Positions 9,522 through 18,491 of a stretch of DNA of 64,000 bases are shown here, piece after piece. Within the stretch, counting starts at the first letter, position 1, and every line of letters begins with the position of its first letter. Source of the DNA: Mixta hanseatica. Lineage in GTDB: Bacteria > Pseudomonadota > Gammaproteobacteria > Enterobacterales > Enterobacteriaceae. The position numbers were made by a program, and so were the translations under genes. Location of the stretch: the NCBI RefSeq assembly GCF_023517775.1, contig NZ_CP082904.1, positions 1,736,001 through 1,800,000 on the forward strand. Reading direction: 5' to 3'. The notes under the pieces were generated by a model that worked only from the letters and a program-made list of their open reading frames with translations, was not told where the DNA came from and ran no database searches.

Positions 9522-10982
9522 ATGAACGTCGCTACAGGCTCATCTAAAAAACATTTCTGGCAGAAAAAAGGCCAAAAAGAACTAACCGTCGATGATATTA
9601 CTATTGTCGATAACGCTATGTTAAAACGCGCCGTTGGCGCGGCCGCGCTCGGCAACGCTATGGAGTGGTTTGACTTCGGCGTATACAGCTATCTGGCCGT
9701 GACCATCGGTAAAGTCTTCTTCCCCGGCGGCAGCCCGGCCGCTCAGCTGATCGCGACTTTTGGCGCTTTCGCCGCCGCTTTTCTGGTGCGTCCGATCGGC
9801 GGGCTGTTTTTCGGCCCGCTCGGCGACCGCATTGGGCGGCAGAAAGTGCTGGCCATCACCATGATCATGATGGCGATCGGTACCTTTTGTATCGGCCTGA
9901 TCCCCGGCTATAACAGTATCGGCATCGCTGCGCCGTTACTGCTGCTGCTGGCGCGTCTGGTGCAGGGTTTCTCTACCGGCGGCGAATATGGCGGCGCGGC
10001 GACCTTTATCGCCGAGTACTCAACCGATAAGCGCCGCGGCTTTATGGGCAGCTGGCTGGAGTTCGGTACGCTGGGCGGCTATCTGTTGGGCGCCGGGCTG
10101 GTTACCGCACTAACTGCCATGTTGTCAGCGGATCAGCTGCTTAACTGGGGCTGGCGCATTCCTTTCTTTATTGCTGCGCCGCTGGGGCTGTTTGGCCTCT
10201 ATATCCGCCTGAAACTGGAAGAGACGCCGGCGTTTCAGAAGCATATGGAAAAACAGGAAGCGCTGGAGCACAGCAAACCGCGTTTGACACTGTGGCAGAT
10301 GCTGCGTAAATATCGCGCGCAGATGCTGAAATGTATCGGTCTGGTGCTGCTGTTTAACGTCTCTAACTACATGCTGACTTCATATATGCCCAGCTATCTG
10401 ACCGGCGTGCTGGGACTGAGCGAGCTGAGTGGCCTGATGCTGGTGCTGGTGGTAATGTTTGTTATGATGCCGCTGACGCTGTTCTGGGGGCACTGGAACG
10501 ATCGTCTGGGGCGCCGTCCGGTGATTGCGCTGGGCGCGGTAGGTCTGCTGGTGCTGTCAATCCCGTGCTTGATGCTGGTAGCGACCGGTAACCTGGTGTT
10601 TGTATTCATTGGACTGATGATCCTGGGCGTACTGCACAGTTGCTTTAGCGGCACCATGCCTTCGGCGCTGCCGGCGCTGTTCGCCACGGATATTCGCTAC
10701 AGCGCGCTGGCCATCGGTTTTAACATCTCCGTTTCTCTGTTTGGTGGCACCACGCCGTTGATGACTGCCTGGCTGGTGGATAAATTCCAGAACCTGCTGA
10801 TGCCCGCTTATTACCTGATGGGTGCGGGCGTGATCGGCTTGATTACCGTGTTCTTTATGCGTGAAACCGCACGTAAGCCGCTGCATGGTTCAGCTCCGGC
10901 GGTAGGTTCGGAAGCGGAAGCGGTAAAACTGGTAAAAAAACTGAAGTTACGTCGCCAGAAAGAGAACCGCGTAACGCAATAA
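9522..10982 (+). CDS. MFS transporter, metabolite:H+ symporter family, ProP-like
   Basis: Inner membrane proton symporter of 486 residues with twelve predicted membrane spans. It resembles E. coli ProP (osmosensing proline/glycine betaine transporter) throughout: LGNAMEWFDFGVY in helix 1, GDRIGRQKVLAIT after helix 2, SGGEYGGA-type FSTGGEYGGAATFIAEYS, RGFMGSW, and MPAYYLM in the last helices. It lacks the long heptad-repeat C-terminal coiled coil of ProP; the tail is only ~45 residues and basic (KKLKLRRQKENR). Substrates are therefore likely compatible solutes such as betaine or proline, but osmotic tuning may differ. GAGGAAACG precedes the ATG. Confidence 0.85.
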   Translation: MNVATGSSKKHFWQKKGQKELTVDDITIVDNAMLKRAVGAAALGNAMEWFDFGVYSYLAVTIGKVFFPGGSPAAQLIATFGAFAAAFLVRPIGGLFFGPLGDRIGRQKVLAITMIMMAIGTFCIGLIPGYNSIGIAAPLLLLLARLVQGFSTGGEYGGAATFIAEYSTDKRRGFMGSWLEFGTLGGYLLGAGLVTALTAMLSADQLLNWGWRIPFFIAAPLGLFGLYIRLKLEETPAFQKHMEKQEALEHSKPRLTLWQMLRKYRAQMLKCIGLVLLFNVSNYMLTSYMPSYLTGVLGLSELSGLMLVLVVMFVMMPLTLFWGHWNDRLGRRPVIALGAVGLLVLSIPCLMLVATGNLVFVFIGLMILGVLHSCFSGTMPSALPALFATDIRYSALAIGFNISVSLFGGTTPLMTAWLVDKFQNLLMPAYYLMGAGVIGLITVFFMRETARKPLHGSAPAVGSEAEAVKLVKKLKLRRQKENRVTQ

Positions 10983-11045
10983 TGACGTTGATGTAAAGCG
11001 GATAATATTTATCCTTATGGTGATAATAATTATCACGAAAATAGT

Positions 11046-11077
11046 AAGGCACAATTTTATTGTGCCTTTATTTTTTT
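11046..11077. terminator. Bidirectional terminator between the ProP-like gene and solA
   Basis: A perfect 9-bp stem (AAGGCACAA / TTGTGCCTT) with loop TTTTA is followed by a T-rich run on the plus strand. It overlaps the solA stop codon on the other strand and can serve the plus-strand gene well. Confidence 0.85.
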
Positions 11078-12191
11078 ATTTAAAACGGGACAAAGAGAAT
11101 GGCGATAAATCAAATTGACATGCTTTATTGCTGGCAAAGTCGCTGGCTATTTCACCTAATACGCTGGCAAATTTAAAACCGTGACCGCTAAGCCCGGTAA
11201 TAATCAGCCGGTCATTATCTTCCGGCAGCGTATCGATAATAAAATCCTCATCGGGAGAATTATCATAAGCGCAAGCGGCGCCATGTAAACAAACGCCGAC
11301 GCCCGGCAAGAAATGGCGCAGGAAATTAAAAACTTCACTGCCATCGCTGGCGAAGGCGCCGAAAGGCTTGCGATCCTCGGCGCTTTGCATCGGCTGCCCC
11401 CCGTCATGACGGCCTATTTTCAGCTCGTTATTTTCAGCCGGAAAACCATAATATTGGCTGCCATCCGCCATTTCGACGGTAAAACCGGGGAATTTGTTAG
11501 TTTCGCTGTAGCGGCCGTCGGCCTGATACCAGGCAAATACTTTACGTACAGGCGTAACCGGTAGCTCGGGGCAGAACCACTTTACGGCGGTGCCAACGCT
11601 GAGTAGCAGCTTGCGGCCATAATAGTCGCCGTCGGCGGTAGTTACGCGCTGCAGCTCACCCTCGCGGGCAATAGCGGATACCGGGCAGTTAAACAGCTGA
11701 GCGCAGCCCGCTTCGCGTGCCAGCCGTATCCAGCTGCGAATCGCCACTTCTGATTTCAGGTAGCCGGAGCGCGGCTCAAAAACGCCCGTGTAGCCTTCCG
11801 GCACATGAATATCCGGCCAGCGTTGGCGGATCTGTTCCGGCGCTAACACCTCTACCTCCAGCTGGAACTGGCGCGCGCTTTCTATTACGTTGGTAATAAA
11901 TGGCGAGTTGGCAGGGGAGAGATTGATAATGCCGCTGCGATGCATAATCCGCTCGCCGCACTGCTGCTCCAGTTCATCCCATAGCTGCTGGGCGCGCAAT
12001 ACCAGCGGCACATAGCGTGCGCCCTCGCCGTAGGCGTGGCGAATCAGACGCGTCGCGCCGTGGTGGCTGCCTTCCTGATGGGGCGGATGGGCGCTGTCGA
12101 TCATCAGCACCTTAAGCCCGGCACGGGTCGCGTACCAGCCTGCGGCGGCGCCGACGGAGCCACTGCCAATAACGATAAGATCATAAACCAT
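11076..12191 (-). CDS. solA: N-methyl-L-tryptophan oxidase
   Basis: Monomeric flavoprotein of the sarcosine oxidase family (371 residues, E. coli 372) that demethylates N-methyl-L-tryptophan, giving tryptophan, formaldehyde and hydrogen peroxide. The FAD-binding GSGSVG motif begins at residue 9. The cysteine that takes covalent FAD is present in [14 protein letters not shown]. The frame is open 31 codons further upstream, but homology begins at the 12191 ATG, which has AGGAG ten bases before it. It is a single gene, as in E. coli next to bssS. Confidence 0.94.
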   Translation of the reverse strand: MVYDLIVIGSGSVGAAAGWYATRAGLKVLMIDSAHPPHQEGSHHGATRLIRHAYGEGARYVPLVLRAQQLWDELEQQCGERIMHRSGIINLSPANSPFITNVIESARQFQLEVEVLAPEQIRQRWPDIHVPEGYTGVFEPRSGYLKSEVAIRSWIRLAREAGCAQLFNCPVSAIAREGELQRVTTADGDYYGRKLLLSVGTAVKWFCPELPVTPVRKVFAWYQADGRYSETNKFPGFTVEMADGSQYYGFPAENNELKIGRHDGGQPMQSAEDRKPFGAFASDGSEVFNFLRHFLPGVGVCLHGAACAYDNSPDEDFIIDTLPEDNDRLIITGLSGHGFKFASVLGEIASDFASNKACQFDLSPFSLSRFK

Positions 12192-12247
12192 TAGCCAACT
12201 TCTCCTGATGCTGCGAAGGTTTAGCAGCATAGCAAAAGCGTGCAGAT

Positions 12248-12274
12248 AATAAAAAGGCACCCCGGAGGGTGCCT
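12248..12274 (-). terminator. Terminator of bssS
   Basis: On the minus strand a 7-bp stem (AGGCACC / GGTGCCT, 6-base loop) is followed by TTTTTATTA. It lies about 20 bases after the bssS stop. Confidence 0.85.
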
Positions 12275-12293
12275 GGTCAACCAAAAGTACTGG

Positions 12294-12548
12294 TTAATGC
12301 TTTTTGTAGTCTCGCGCAAGGATCTCGCTGGCTTCTATTTTAGCGATACCTGCTTCCAGAATGGAGATAAATTGTCTGGCAACGTCCGTAGTCAGCCAAT
12401 AAGTCGGCCCTACGTCGGCTTCATCAGGCTGTTGCTCATTAGATGAAAGCGAATGCAGACGGATCATCATCGCATCATACGAGTCCACGGTACTGATATC
12501 CCATCCAACGAGGGGATGTGTCTGAATAATCTCTTTATTACTGTCCAT
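12294..12548 (-). CDS. bssS: Biofilm regulator BssS
   Basis: Small cytosolic protein of 84 residues, the same length as E. coli BssS (YceP), which affects biofilm formation, indole and AI-2 signalling by an unknown mechanism. The N-terminal IQTHPLVGWDISTVDSYDAMM and the middle TTDVARQFISILEAGIAKIE are characteristic. Its gene carries a clear terminator and lies between solA and dinI as in E. coli. The ribosome-binding site is a purine run AAGGGGG five bases before the ATG. Confidence 0.9.
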   Translation of the reverse strand: MDSNKEIIQTHPLVGWDISTVDSYDAMMIRLHSLSSNEQQPDEADVGPTYWLTTDVARQFISILEAGIAKIEASEILARDYKKH

Positions 12549-12726
12549 TATAACCCCCTTATTACTCGTAGAACGAAGTGATTATTTGAGGTTTCAATGC
12601 GGCTTTTTTTCACAGAGCAGGTTGATTATAACAGTGTTACAGATTTAAGCGGCACGAAAAATGCTCGAATAGCGTAATTAATCGGCGCAGAATAATATTT
12701 GCACAGAATTCTGGTTATTTCTGGCG

Positions 12727-12756
12727 GAAAAAGAACTCCTGCATAATGCAGGAGTT
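12727..12756 (-). terminator. Terminator of the 91-residue hypothetical gene
   Basis: On the minus strand a 10-bp stem (AACTCCTGCA / TGCAGGAGTT, loop TTA) is followed by CTTTTT. It begins 9 bases beyond the stop of the gene at 12765. Confidence 0.85.
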
Positions 12757-12764
12757 TATAAATG

Positions 12765-13040
12765 TCAAAGGCTGGGATCGGGTTGAATTTTAACCGGGGC
12801 GTGACGTTTTTCCAGCTCGGCCGCCAGGCGAGCAAAATGCTGTTGCATTCCCTCATCATGATTTTGGTTTTGCGCTTCCAGCCGCAGGCTGTGGATCAAT
12901 AACTGATTAGATTTATCGTCCAGACAAAAGGCAAGATAGGAAAATGCGTTTTCCAACACGGTAAGACGACGCTGCTGTTCACCAATTAACGCCAGCAGTT
13001 CACCAAAGGTCATCGCCTCTTCAGGTTTTTCAGCGGTCAT
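12765..13040 (-). CDS. Hypothetical small helical protein
   Basis: I do not recognise a characterised family with confidence. The 91-residue product is rich in leucine, glutamine and glutamate and looks fully helical (TFGELLALIGEQQRRLTVLEN then HFARLAAELEKRH), with one central cysteine and no signal peptide. The pattern recalls small regulators of the YecF (DUF2594) or IraP kind, which is only a resemblance. The start at 13040 is fixed by a near-perfect AGGAGGTG seven bases upstream, and a strong terminator follows, so it is very likely a real, well-expressed gene. It stands between bssS and dinI. Confidence 0.75.
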   Translation of the reverse strand: MTAEKPEEAMTFGELLALIGEQQRRLTVLENAFSYLAFCLDDKSNQLLIHSLRLEAQNQNHDEGMQQHFARLAAELEKRHAPVKIQPDPSL

Positions 13041-13137
13041 GGTTAACACCTCCTGTAAGTCATGACGGACGCCAGAATATGTCATCGGCTTACAACAGTC
13101 TATAACCGCGTTGAGGCGGCGGCGAGGCGGTAAAGAT

Positions 13138-13165
13138 AAAAAAAAGCCGGATGGCGATATCCGGC
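13138..13165 (-). terminator. Terminator of dinI
   Basis: On the minus strand the stem GCCGGAT / ATCCGGC with a 6-base loop is followed by eight T. It lies about 20 bases after the dinI stop. Confidence 0.9.
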
Positions 13166-13186
13166 AAACAACGGCACAAAAAGAAG

Positions 13187-13432
13187 TCAGTCAGTGATAA
13201 ACCAGTCGTCGGCGCTTTCCCAGGTTTCCTGCAGGATCTCGGTTACGCGATCTTTAGCTTCTTTACCACTGCCCATCACGGTCAGGTTATTCGCGCTGGC
13301 GTAGCGCACCGAAATATGGTTGGCCATTTCCGGAAATTCTTTATCGATTCGTTTTGACAGTTCCTGTGTCAGCGCATCGATAGCGCCGGCAGGGAGCTGA
13401 GTCGTTTTCGCTATAGTTACTTCAACACGCAT
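13187..13432 (-). CDS. dinI: DNA damage-inducible protein I
   Basis: SOS-response modulator of 81 residues (E. coli 81) that binds RecA filaments; it stabilises them and limits UmuD cleavage while sparing LexA cleavage. The sequence starts MRVEVTIAKTTQLPAGAIDAL and ends in the acidic helix LQETWESADDWF that mimics DNA to contact RecA. GGAGG lies five bases before the ATG. A LexA operator sits 19-38 bases upstream of the start, and a terminator follows directly, so it is a single-gene SOS unit. Confidence 0.96.
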   Translation of the reverse strand: MRVEVTIAKTTQLPAGAIDALTQELSKRIDKEFPEMANHISVRYASANNLTVMGSGKEAKDRVTEILQETWESADDWFITD

Positions 13433-13450
13433 ATCTGCCTCCGCTGTGAG

Positions 13451-13470
13451 TACTGGCTATTTATACAGTT
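13451..13470 (-). promoter_or_regulatory. LexA operator (SOS box) of dinI
   Basis: TACTGGCTATTTATACAGTT carries the CTG-N10-CAG core with an AT-rich centre and near-consensus flanks. Its distance to dinI matches the E. coli arrangement. Confidence 0.9.
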
Positions 13471-13569
13471 ATCGCATCAGCAAAGCAATGAAAAGCTCGC
13501 GGGGAAAGGTGAAAAAACGAGGCAGATCGCAGAAGCGGCTGACCGCTAAGGCCAGCCGCCTGGAGAAGG

Positions 13570-14613
13570 TTAGGCGATGCGCCAGTTCAGCGTCTCACCG
13601 GCCAGGAACGGCACCAGCTTATCGCCTGCCGCCGCGATGCTTTCGGTCACGGTCCAGGGCTCGCGCACCAGACGCAGGGTGCCTTCATTCAGCGGCAAGC
13701 CGTAAAAGTTCGGGCCGTTTTCCGAGCAGAACGCTTCAAAGTGCTGCAACGCATCCATCTCTTCAAACACGGTCGCGTAGGCGGGCAGGGCGGTCGGAGC
13801 ATTAAACACGCCTGCGCAGCCGCAGCTGGCCTCTTTGCGATGACGCAAATGCGGCGCGGTATCGGTGCCAAGGAAGAAGCGTCGGTTACCGCTGGCGATA
13901 ACCTTACGCAGCGCTTCCTGATGGACATTGCGCTTCAGGATCGGCAGGCAATAAAGATGAGGGCGCACGCCGCCCACCAGCATATGGTTGCGGTTGAACA
14001 TCAAATGCTGAGGCGTAATCGTTGCCGCCAGCAGATCGTTGCCCGCTTCCACATACTGCGCGGCCTCTTTGGTGGTGATATGTTCAAACACCACTTTCAG
14101 CGCCGGGTAACGTTGGCGCAGCGGCTCCATTACCGTTTCGATAAAACGCGCTTCACGGTCAAAAATATCCACGTGCGCATCGGTCACTTCGCCATGAATC
14201 AGCAACGGCATCCCGAGACTTTGCATACGATCCAGCACCGCTGCGATGGTATCGATATGGGTAACGCCGTGGCTGGAGTTAGTGGTGGCGTGGGCAGGAT
14301 AGAGCTTGGCTGCGGTAAATACCCCTGCCCGGAAGCCTTTTTCCAGCTCATCAGGCGATAGCGAGTCGGTAAGGTAGCAGGTCATTAATGGCTGGAAAGC
14401 ATGTCCTTCCGGCAACGCATCCAGAATACGTGCGCGATAGGCGATAGCCGCCTCCACGCTGGTCACTGGCGGCACCAGATTAGGCATCACAATGGCACGG
14501 CCGCACACGGCGCTGGTAAAGGGTAATACGGCGCGCAGCATCTCATCGTCACGCAGATGGATATGCCAGTCGTCAGGGCGGCGAATGATCAGTTGCTGAG
14601 ATTGTGCAGTCAT
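13570..14613 (-). CDS. pyrC: Dihydroorotase
   Basis: Zinc amidohydrolase (347 residues; E. coli 348) that closes carbamoyl aspartate to dihydroorotate, step three of pyrimidine synthesis. His17 and His19 in DWHIHLRD are zinc ligands, and the lysine in [12 protein letters not shown] is the one that becomes carboxylated to bridge the two zincs. HGEV, EHIT and GTDTAPH provide the other ligands and catalytic aspartate. GGAG sits eight bases before the ATG and is inside a leader hairpin (see separate entry). A PurR site covers the promoter, so both purine and pyrimidine status are probably sensed. Confidence 0.96.
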   Translation of the reverse strand: MTAQSQQLIIRRPDDWHIHLRDDEMLRAVLPFTSAVCGRAIVMPNLVPPVTSVEAAIAYRARILDALPEGHAFQPLMTCYLTDSLSPDELEKGFRAGVFTAAKLYPAHATTNSSHGVTHIDTIAAVLDRMQSLGMPLLIHGEVTDAHVDIFDREARFIETVMEPLRQRYPALKVVFEHITTKEAAQYVEAGNDLLAATITPQHLMFNRNHMLVGGVRPHLYCLPILKRNVHQEALRKVIASGNRRFFLGTDTAPHLRHRKEASCGCAGVFNAPTALPAYATVFEEMDALQHFEAFCSENGPNFYGLPLNEGTLRLVREPWTVTESIAAAGDKLVPFLAGETLNWRIA

Positions 14614-14621
14614 GAATTAGG

Positions 14622-14656
14622 CTCCGGCGATAGGAAAAAAGGCAGTTTTTAGCCGG
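14622..14656 (-). promoter_or_regulatory. pyrC leader hairpin that can hide the ribosome-binding site
   Basis: In the minus-strand leader, CCGGC (plus 14652-14656), close to the expected transcript start, is complementary to GCCGG (plus 14624-14628), which overlaps the GGAG ribosome-binding site. In E. coli, CTP level decides whether transcription starts at the C that permits this hairpin. The same layout here suggests the same control. Confidence 0.65.
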
Positions 14657-14675
14657 GTACTAAGCATAAGGATAA

Positions 14676-14691
14676 AGGCAACCGATTGCAC
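14676..14691 (-). promoter_or_regulatory. PurR operator upstream of pyrC
   Basis: On the minus strand GTGCAATCGGTTGCCT matches the PurR consensus (ANGCAANCGNTTNCNT) at every fixed position except the first. A possible -10 (TATGCT) lies just downstream, so the operator overlaps the -35 region. Confidence 0.75.
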
Positions 14692-14830
14692 ATGCTTTAT
14701 GTCGGCCACGATAAAAAAGCCCTGGAAAGCGCGTGAATTGCTGTAGATATCGCCAGCGCGCCCGCTGAACGTCCACTTTGACAGTGGGAGAGGAGATCTA
14801 ACGCCAGTGCGGCATGAAACAGTGAGGGAT

Positions 14831-14868
14831 AAAAAGTAAATGGCCCGCGCCGGGGAAAGGACGCGGGC
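14831..14868 (-). terminator. Possible terminator of yceB
   Basis: A GC-rich stem (GCCCGCG / CGCGGGC) starts 10 bases beyond the yceB stop; on the minus strand it is followed by a moderately T-rich CATTTACTTTTTA. Confidence 0.6.
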
Positions 14869-14877
14869 GACCGCTCG

Positions 14878-15441
14878 TTAGTCGGTAAAGGGGATCACCA
14901 GCTCGCCGGGCTTTACTTCAATGCCTTTCGCCAGTTTTTTCGCCATCGCTTCCGCTTTGCTGCGATCCTCGCTCAGCACATAAGCGGGCTCGCGATCGAA
15001 ATAGCTTTTTAGCGATTGGTTAAGGTAGGGCCTCAACGTTTGCAGGATCGGCTGCATCTTATCCGGCTGCACGTTGGCATCCACGATCTCCAGATCCTTC
15101 AGATAAACCGCCCCTTTTTGTTTATCGAAAAACGGCTGGGCCTTCATCTTTAACTGCATATCAGCCTGCTGTGGACCCAGCAGCGAAGTGATATTCACTT
15201 TTGCATTGCCGGATAGGGTGACTTTACCCGCCTCTTCGCGGCCAATCTGGCTGCTGAGGTTGCTTAATACGATATGCGCATTAACCAGCCCGGAAACGCC
15301 AATATCTTTCTGATAATTATTATGTTTTTGCAGAGCCTGATTGATCTCCTGCTCGGAAATCGTGTATTGAGTCAGCTGATTACAGGCGGTCAACAGACCG
15401 GCCAACATCAGGGCGCAGAGCGCCAAAAACGCCTTGTTCAT
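14878..15441 (-). CDS. yceB: YceB-family lipoprotein (DUF1439)
   Basis: Predicted lipoprotein of 187 residues (E. coli YceB 186). The signal peptide ends in the lipobox LTAC with Cys20. The mature part has the DUF1439 pattern: QYTISEQEINQAL near the N-terminus, repeated amphipathic strands, and a conserved LEIVDANVQPDKMQPILQTL segment, as expected for a lipid-binding-like alpha/beta fold of the tubular-lipid-binding type. Its function is not established. It is transcribed in the same direction as pyrC and grxB, in the E. coli order pyrC-yceB-grxB. Confidence 0.9.
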   Translation of the reverse strand: MNKAFLALCALMLAGLLTACNQLTQYTISEQEINQALQKHNNYQKDIGVSGLVNAHIVLSNLSSQIGREEAGKVTLSGNAKVNITSLLGPQQADMQLKMKAQPFFDKQKGAVYLKDLEIVDANVQPDKMQPILQTLRPYLNQSLKSYFDREPAYVLSEDRSKAEAMAKKLAKGIEVKPGELVIPFTD

Positions 15442-15591
15442 GACAATCCTCGAAAGTGATGCGGAGAAAGTCTCCTTTTAAGGAGGCTAAGCTTGCCGTA
15501 ATCGCCGCCGTGAGTCACCAGGAAAACAGGAAAAGAGAGGGGAAAAGCGGGAAATGCAGGCTGCAGGCGGCGAAACGCCGCCCTTTAACCA

Positions 15592-16239
15592 TTAACCCGC
15601 CATAGTACTTAACAGATTTACCTGAGTTTGCTTCGCCATATTATCGCGATATTCCGCTACCCGGCTGGGCCAGTTAATCCCTGCCACCAGCGACAGCGAA
15701 CGCAGCAGAGGGAACAGATTGATATCATCAAGGCTTAACTCGCCGTTAACGGCGTTCGGTTTCACGATCAGCTTATCGAGATCGCGCATATCGTTAGAGA
15801 TCTTTTTGATGAACCCGTCTGCGTGCTGCTTTAATTCAGCAAAGTCGCCGATGTTGGCTTCCTTTTTGTTTTTGAAATAAGCCCGCGCCTGCGGCGTTGC
15901 GAACTCGGCAAAACCGCCTTCGGCAACGCGCGGCAGCAACAGCTTATTCACGTAGCTGTTCACATTGCGCAGCCAGTCATTAATCGCAGGGTTGGTTTTG
16001 CCGGTCAGTAGCGGCTCGCCATCCAGCTGATCAACATAGCGCACAATATCCAGGCTTTCCGGCATGCAGCTGCCATCCTCTTTTTGCAGAATCGGCGCCA
16101 TTTTCTGACCAATCAGCCGGGTTGGTGTCTCCTCATCATCGTTAAGCATTACCACCAGTTCTACCGGCAGATTTTTCAGGCCAAAAATCATGCGTGCTTT
16201 AACGCAAAACGGACAATGATCGTAAATATAGAGTTTCAC
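15592..16239 (-). CDS. grxB: Glutaredoxin 2
   Basis: GSH-dependent disulfide oxidoreductase of 215 residues, the size of E. coli Grx2, which is built like a glutathione S-transferase: an N-terminal thioredoxin fold and a helical C-terminal domain. The active site reads CPFC (Cys9, Cys12) in place of the usual CPYC. The start is a GTG at 16239, supported by AAGGAG seven bases upstream and by the family N-terminus KLYIYDHCPFC; the frame is open much further upstream into mdtH but that part has no homology. The C-terminus NWPSRVAEYRDNMAKQTQVN is typical. Confidence 0.94.
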   Translation of the reverse strand: MKLYIYDHCPFCVKARMIFGLKNLPVELVVMLNDDEETPTRLIGQKMAPILQKEDGSCMPESLDIVRYVDQLDGEPLLTGKTNPAINDWLRNVNSYVNKLLLPRVAEGGFAEFATPQARAYFKNKKEANIGDFAELKQHADGFIKKISNDMRDLDKLIVKPNAVNGELSLDDINLFPLLRSLSLVAGINWPSRVAEYRDNMAKQTQVNLLSTMAG

Positions 16240-16349
16240 CGCATCTCTCCTTACTGATATTGCCGACGGCGGGTTGCCGCCAGCAATTGTTTGAATATGC
16301 TTAAAAAGTATGGAAGAGATCCAGGGGAAGGGCAAACCGCAGCGGCGTA

Positions 16350-17555
16350 TTAGCCGCCGCGCAGCATCGCTGGCGCCGCGGCGCGCGGCTGAAATTGCCA
16401 CCACAGCGCCAGCAGGGTAATGGCGCCGGTGCCGCCCAACATCAGCCAGGGCAGCTCCGGTAAGGCCAGTTCGCGTCCGGTATCAAACATCCAGCCGCCG
16501 CCGGTATAGCCCAGCGCGCCGCCCAGCGCCAGACCCAGACGGCTAAAGCCAAGATAGCTGCCGCGCGCCCGTGCGCTGGCCAGTTCAGCGCTCAGGGTTT
16601 CACGCGCCGGCTCGGCGATAATCGCCCCGATATAGAACAGGCAGATTAAAATAAACAGCTGCTGTAGAGAGTCGGTCAGGCCGATCGGCAGCAGGCTGAG
16701 CGTCATCAACAGCAGGCCAGCCATCAGACGATGCTCCAGGCGGAAACGCTTTTCACTCCAGCGGGCGATCGGGTAAAGCAATGACAGCGACAGCGTCGCC
16801 TCAATGGCATACATCCATTTAACCGCGCTGGCGGTGCCAGCGATCTGGTTCACCATAATCGGCAGCATTAGCATCACCTGAACCGCCAGAATATAATAGC
16901 CGGTCAGCGTCAGCACATAGGCGCAGAAGCGACGGTCTTTCAATACCAGGCTCAGCCCTTCACGCAGCGGTGTCGGGACCGTAGAGATGCGCCAGGCAGG
17001 CAGCAGCAAGGCGTTAAACAGCGCGGCCAGGACGAAAACCAGTGCGCCGACCCAGCAGACCAGGCGGAAATCCCACGCCAGCAGCCAGCTGCCAATCAGC
17101 GCGCCCAGCACCGCGCCGGCGCTGTCCTGCATCATCAATAGCGAGAAGAAGCGGCCACGCGCTTCAGGGCGGATCAGCTTCACCACCAGCGCGGTGCGCG
17201 GCGGATCGAACAGCGTGCCGCCAATGCCGGAAAGCAGGCAGGAAAACCACAGAAGCCACGGCTCATGCGCCACCGCCATGGCGGCGAAACCGGCCGCGCG
17301 CAGCAGCATGCCGCAAACAATCATCGGTTTGGCGCCGAAGCGATCGGCAATGGCGCCGCCAAACACGCCGAGTCCCTGCTGAACCAGCTGGCGCAGCCCC
17401 AGCGCGATGCCGACCACCATCGCCGCCCAGCCAAGCTGATCAACGAAGCGGATTGAGATTAACGGGAACACCACAAAAAATCCCAGCACCACCAGCATAT
17501 TATCTGCCAGCAGAAAAACCCGACCAAGACGTCGGGCGCGCGCCACTCCAGCCAT
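16350..17555 (-). CDS. mdtH: MFS multidrug transporter MdtH
   Basis: Twelve-span inner membrane drug:H+ antiporter of the major facilitator superfamily, 401 residues (E. coli 402). In E. coli overproduction gives resistance to norfloxacin and enoxacin. Visible hallmarks are [21 protein letters not shown] in helix 1, [13 protein letters not shown] after helix 2, [15 protein letters not shown], and [26 protein letters not shown] lies five bases before the ATG. It is upstream of grxB in the same direction, with a 110-base gap. Confidence 0.93.
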   Translation of the reverse strand: MAGVARARRLGRVFLLADNMLVVLGFFVVFPLISIRFVDQLGWAAMVVGIALGLRQLVQQGLGVFGGAIADRFGAKPMIVCGMLLRAAGFAAMAVAHEPWLLWFSCLLSGIGGTLFDPPRTALVVKLIRPEARGRFFSLLMMQDSAGAVLGALIGSWLLAWDFRLVCWVGALVFVLAALFNALLLPAWRISTVPTPLREGLSLVLKDRRFCAYVLTLTGYYILAVQVMLMLPIMVNQIAGTASAVKWMYAIEATLSLSLLYPIARWSEKRFRLEHRLMAGLLLMTLSLLPIGLTDSLQQLFILICLFYIGAIIAEPARETLSAELASARARGSYLGFSRLGLALGGALGYTGGGWMFDTGRELALPELPWLMLGGTGAITLLALWWQFQPRAAAPAMLRGG

Positions 17556-17847
17556 GCTGATTCCTTAGCAATGCTAAATAAAATTACTGTTGAGGGATGT
17601 TATTTTGCGCGCTAACTGTTTAATTTAACAGCAAATGCAGAATGATATTTTTTTATCGATCTTTGGCAAAATGTGCTGTAATTTCAGTGTAGTAATGATG
17701 TCTGCCGCCGCGTTATCCTCCTGCTGTTTCGTCGCCGTTAATCGCAGCGCTAGAGAGGCATCGAGGGCAATCATCGGGTAGCGTTAATTTTTCGCCTGCC
17801 GGACATCAATTAATTTTGTTTATCAGCCATGGCTTTCAGGAGAAGAG

Positions 17848-18438
17848 ATGTTTGGCTACCGTTCCGCCGCACCGAAAGTGCGCCTGACCACCGATCGGCT
17901 GGTGGTTCGTCTTGTTCATGAACGCGATGCATGGCGACTGGCTGATTATTACACTGAAAACCGCGCCTTCCTTAAGCCCTGGGAGCCGGTACGTGATGAA
18001 AGCCACTGCTATCCCTCCGGCTGGCAGGCGCGTCTTGGGCTGATTACCGATATGCATAAGCAGGGCAGCGCCTTTTATTTTGTCATTATGGACCCGGAAG
18101 AGAAGGAGATCCGCGGCGTGGCTAATTTTAGTAATGTGCTACGCGGGTCGTTCCACGCCTGCTATCTCGGTTATTCGCTGGGCGAGAAATGGCAGGGACA
18201 GGGGATGATGTTTGAGGCGTTGCAGGCGGCAATTCGCTATATGCAGCGTCAGCAGCGTATGCATCGAATAATGGCGAACTATATGCCGCATAATCAGCGC
18301 AGCGGCAATTTGCTGGCGCGGCTGGGTTTTGAAAAAGAAGGGTACGCGAAAGATTATCTGCTTATTAACGGCCGCTGGCAGGATCATGTGCTGACTGCGC
18401 TGACCCATCAGGAATGGGCGCCGGAGCGGCGTAGCTAA
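17848..18438 (+). CDS. rimJ: Ribosomal protein S5 alanine N-acetyltransferase
   Basis: GNAT-family acetyltransferase (196 residues; E. coli 194) that acetylates the N-terminal alanine of ribosomal protein S5 and also assists 30S assembly. Signs are [17 protein letters not shown] at the N-terminus, the acetyl-CoA binding stretch [18 protein letters not shown] near residue 110, and [34 protein letters not shown] at the C-terminus, all typical of RimJ. AGGAGAAGAG lies directly before the ATG. It is divergent from mdtH across a 292-bp AT-rich gap and leads into yceM, with 53 bases between. Confidence 0.95.
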   Translation: MFGYRSAAPKVRLTTDRLVVRLVHERDAWRLADYYTENRAFLKPWEPVRDESHCYPSGWQARLGLITDMHKQGSAFYFVIMDPEEKEIRGVANFSNVLRGSFHACYLGYSLGEKWQGQGMMFEALQAAIRYMQRQQRMHRIMANYMPHNQRSGNLLARLGFEKEGYAKDYLLINGRWQDHVLTALTHQEWAPERRS

Positions 18439-18491
18439 GCGTCGGATATTCACTTTATGCTCCGCCAGAGAAAGCGGCGCGGGAGTCTGCG

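Noticed and set aside
16240-16404. Upstream extension of grxB by 55 codons into mdtH
   Set aside because: Homology starts at the GTG at 16239, which has its own AAGGAG; the extension only overlaps mdtH.
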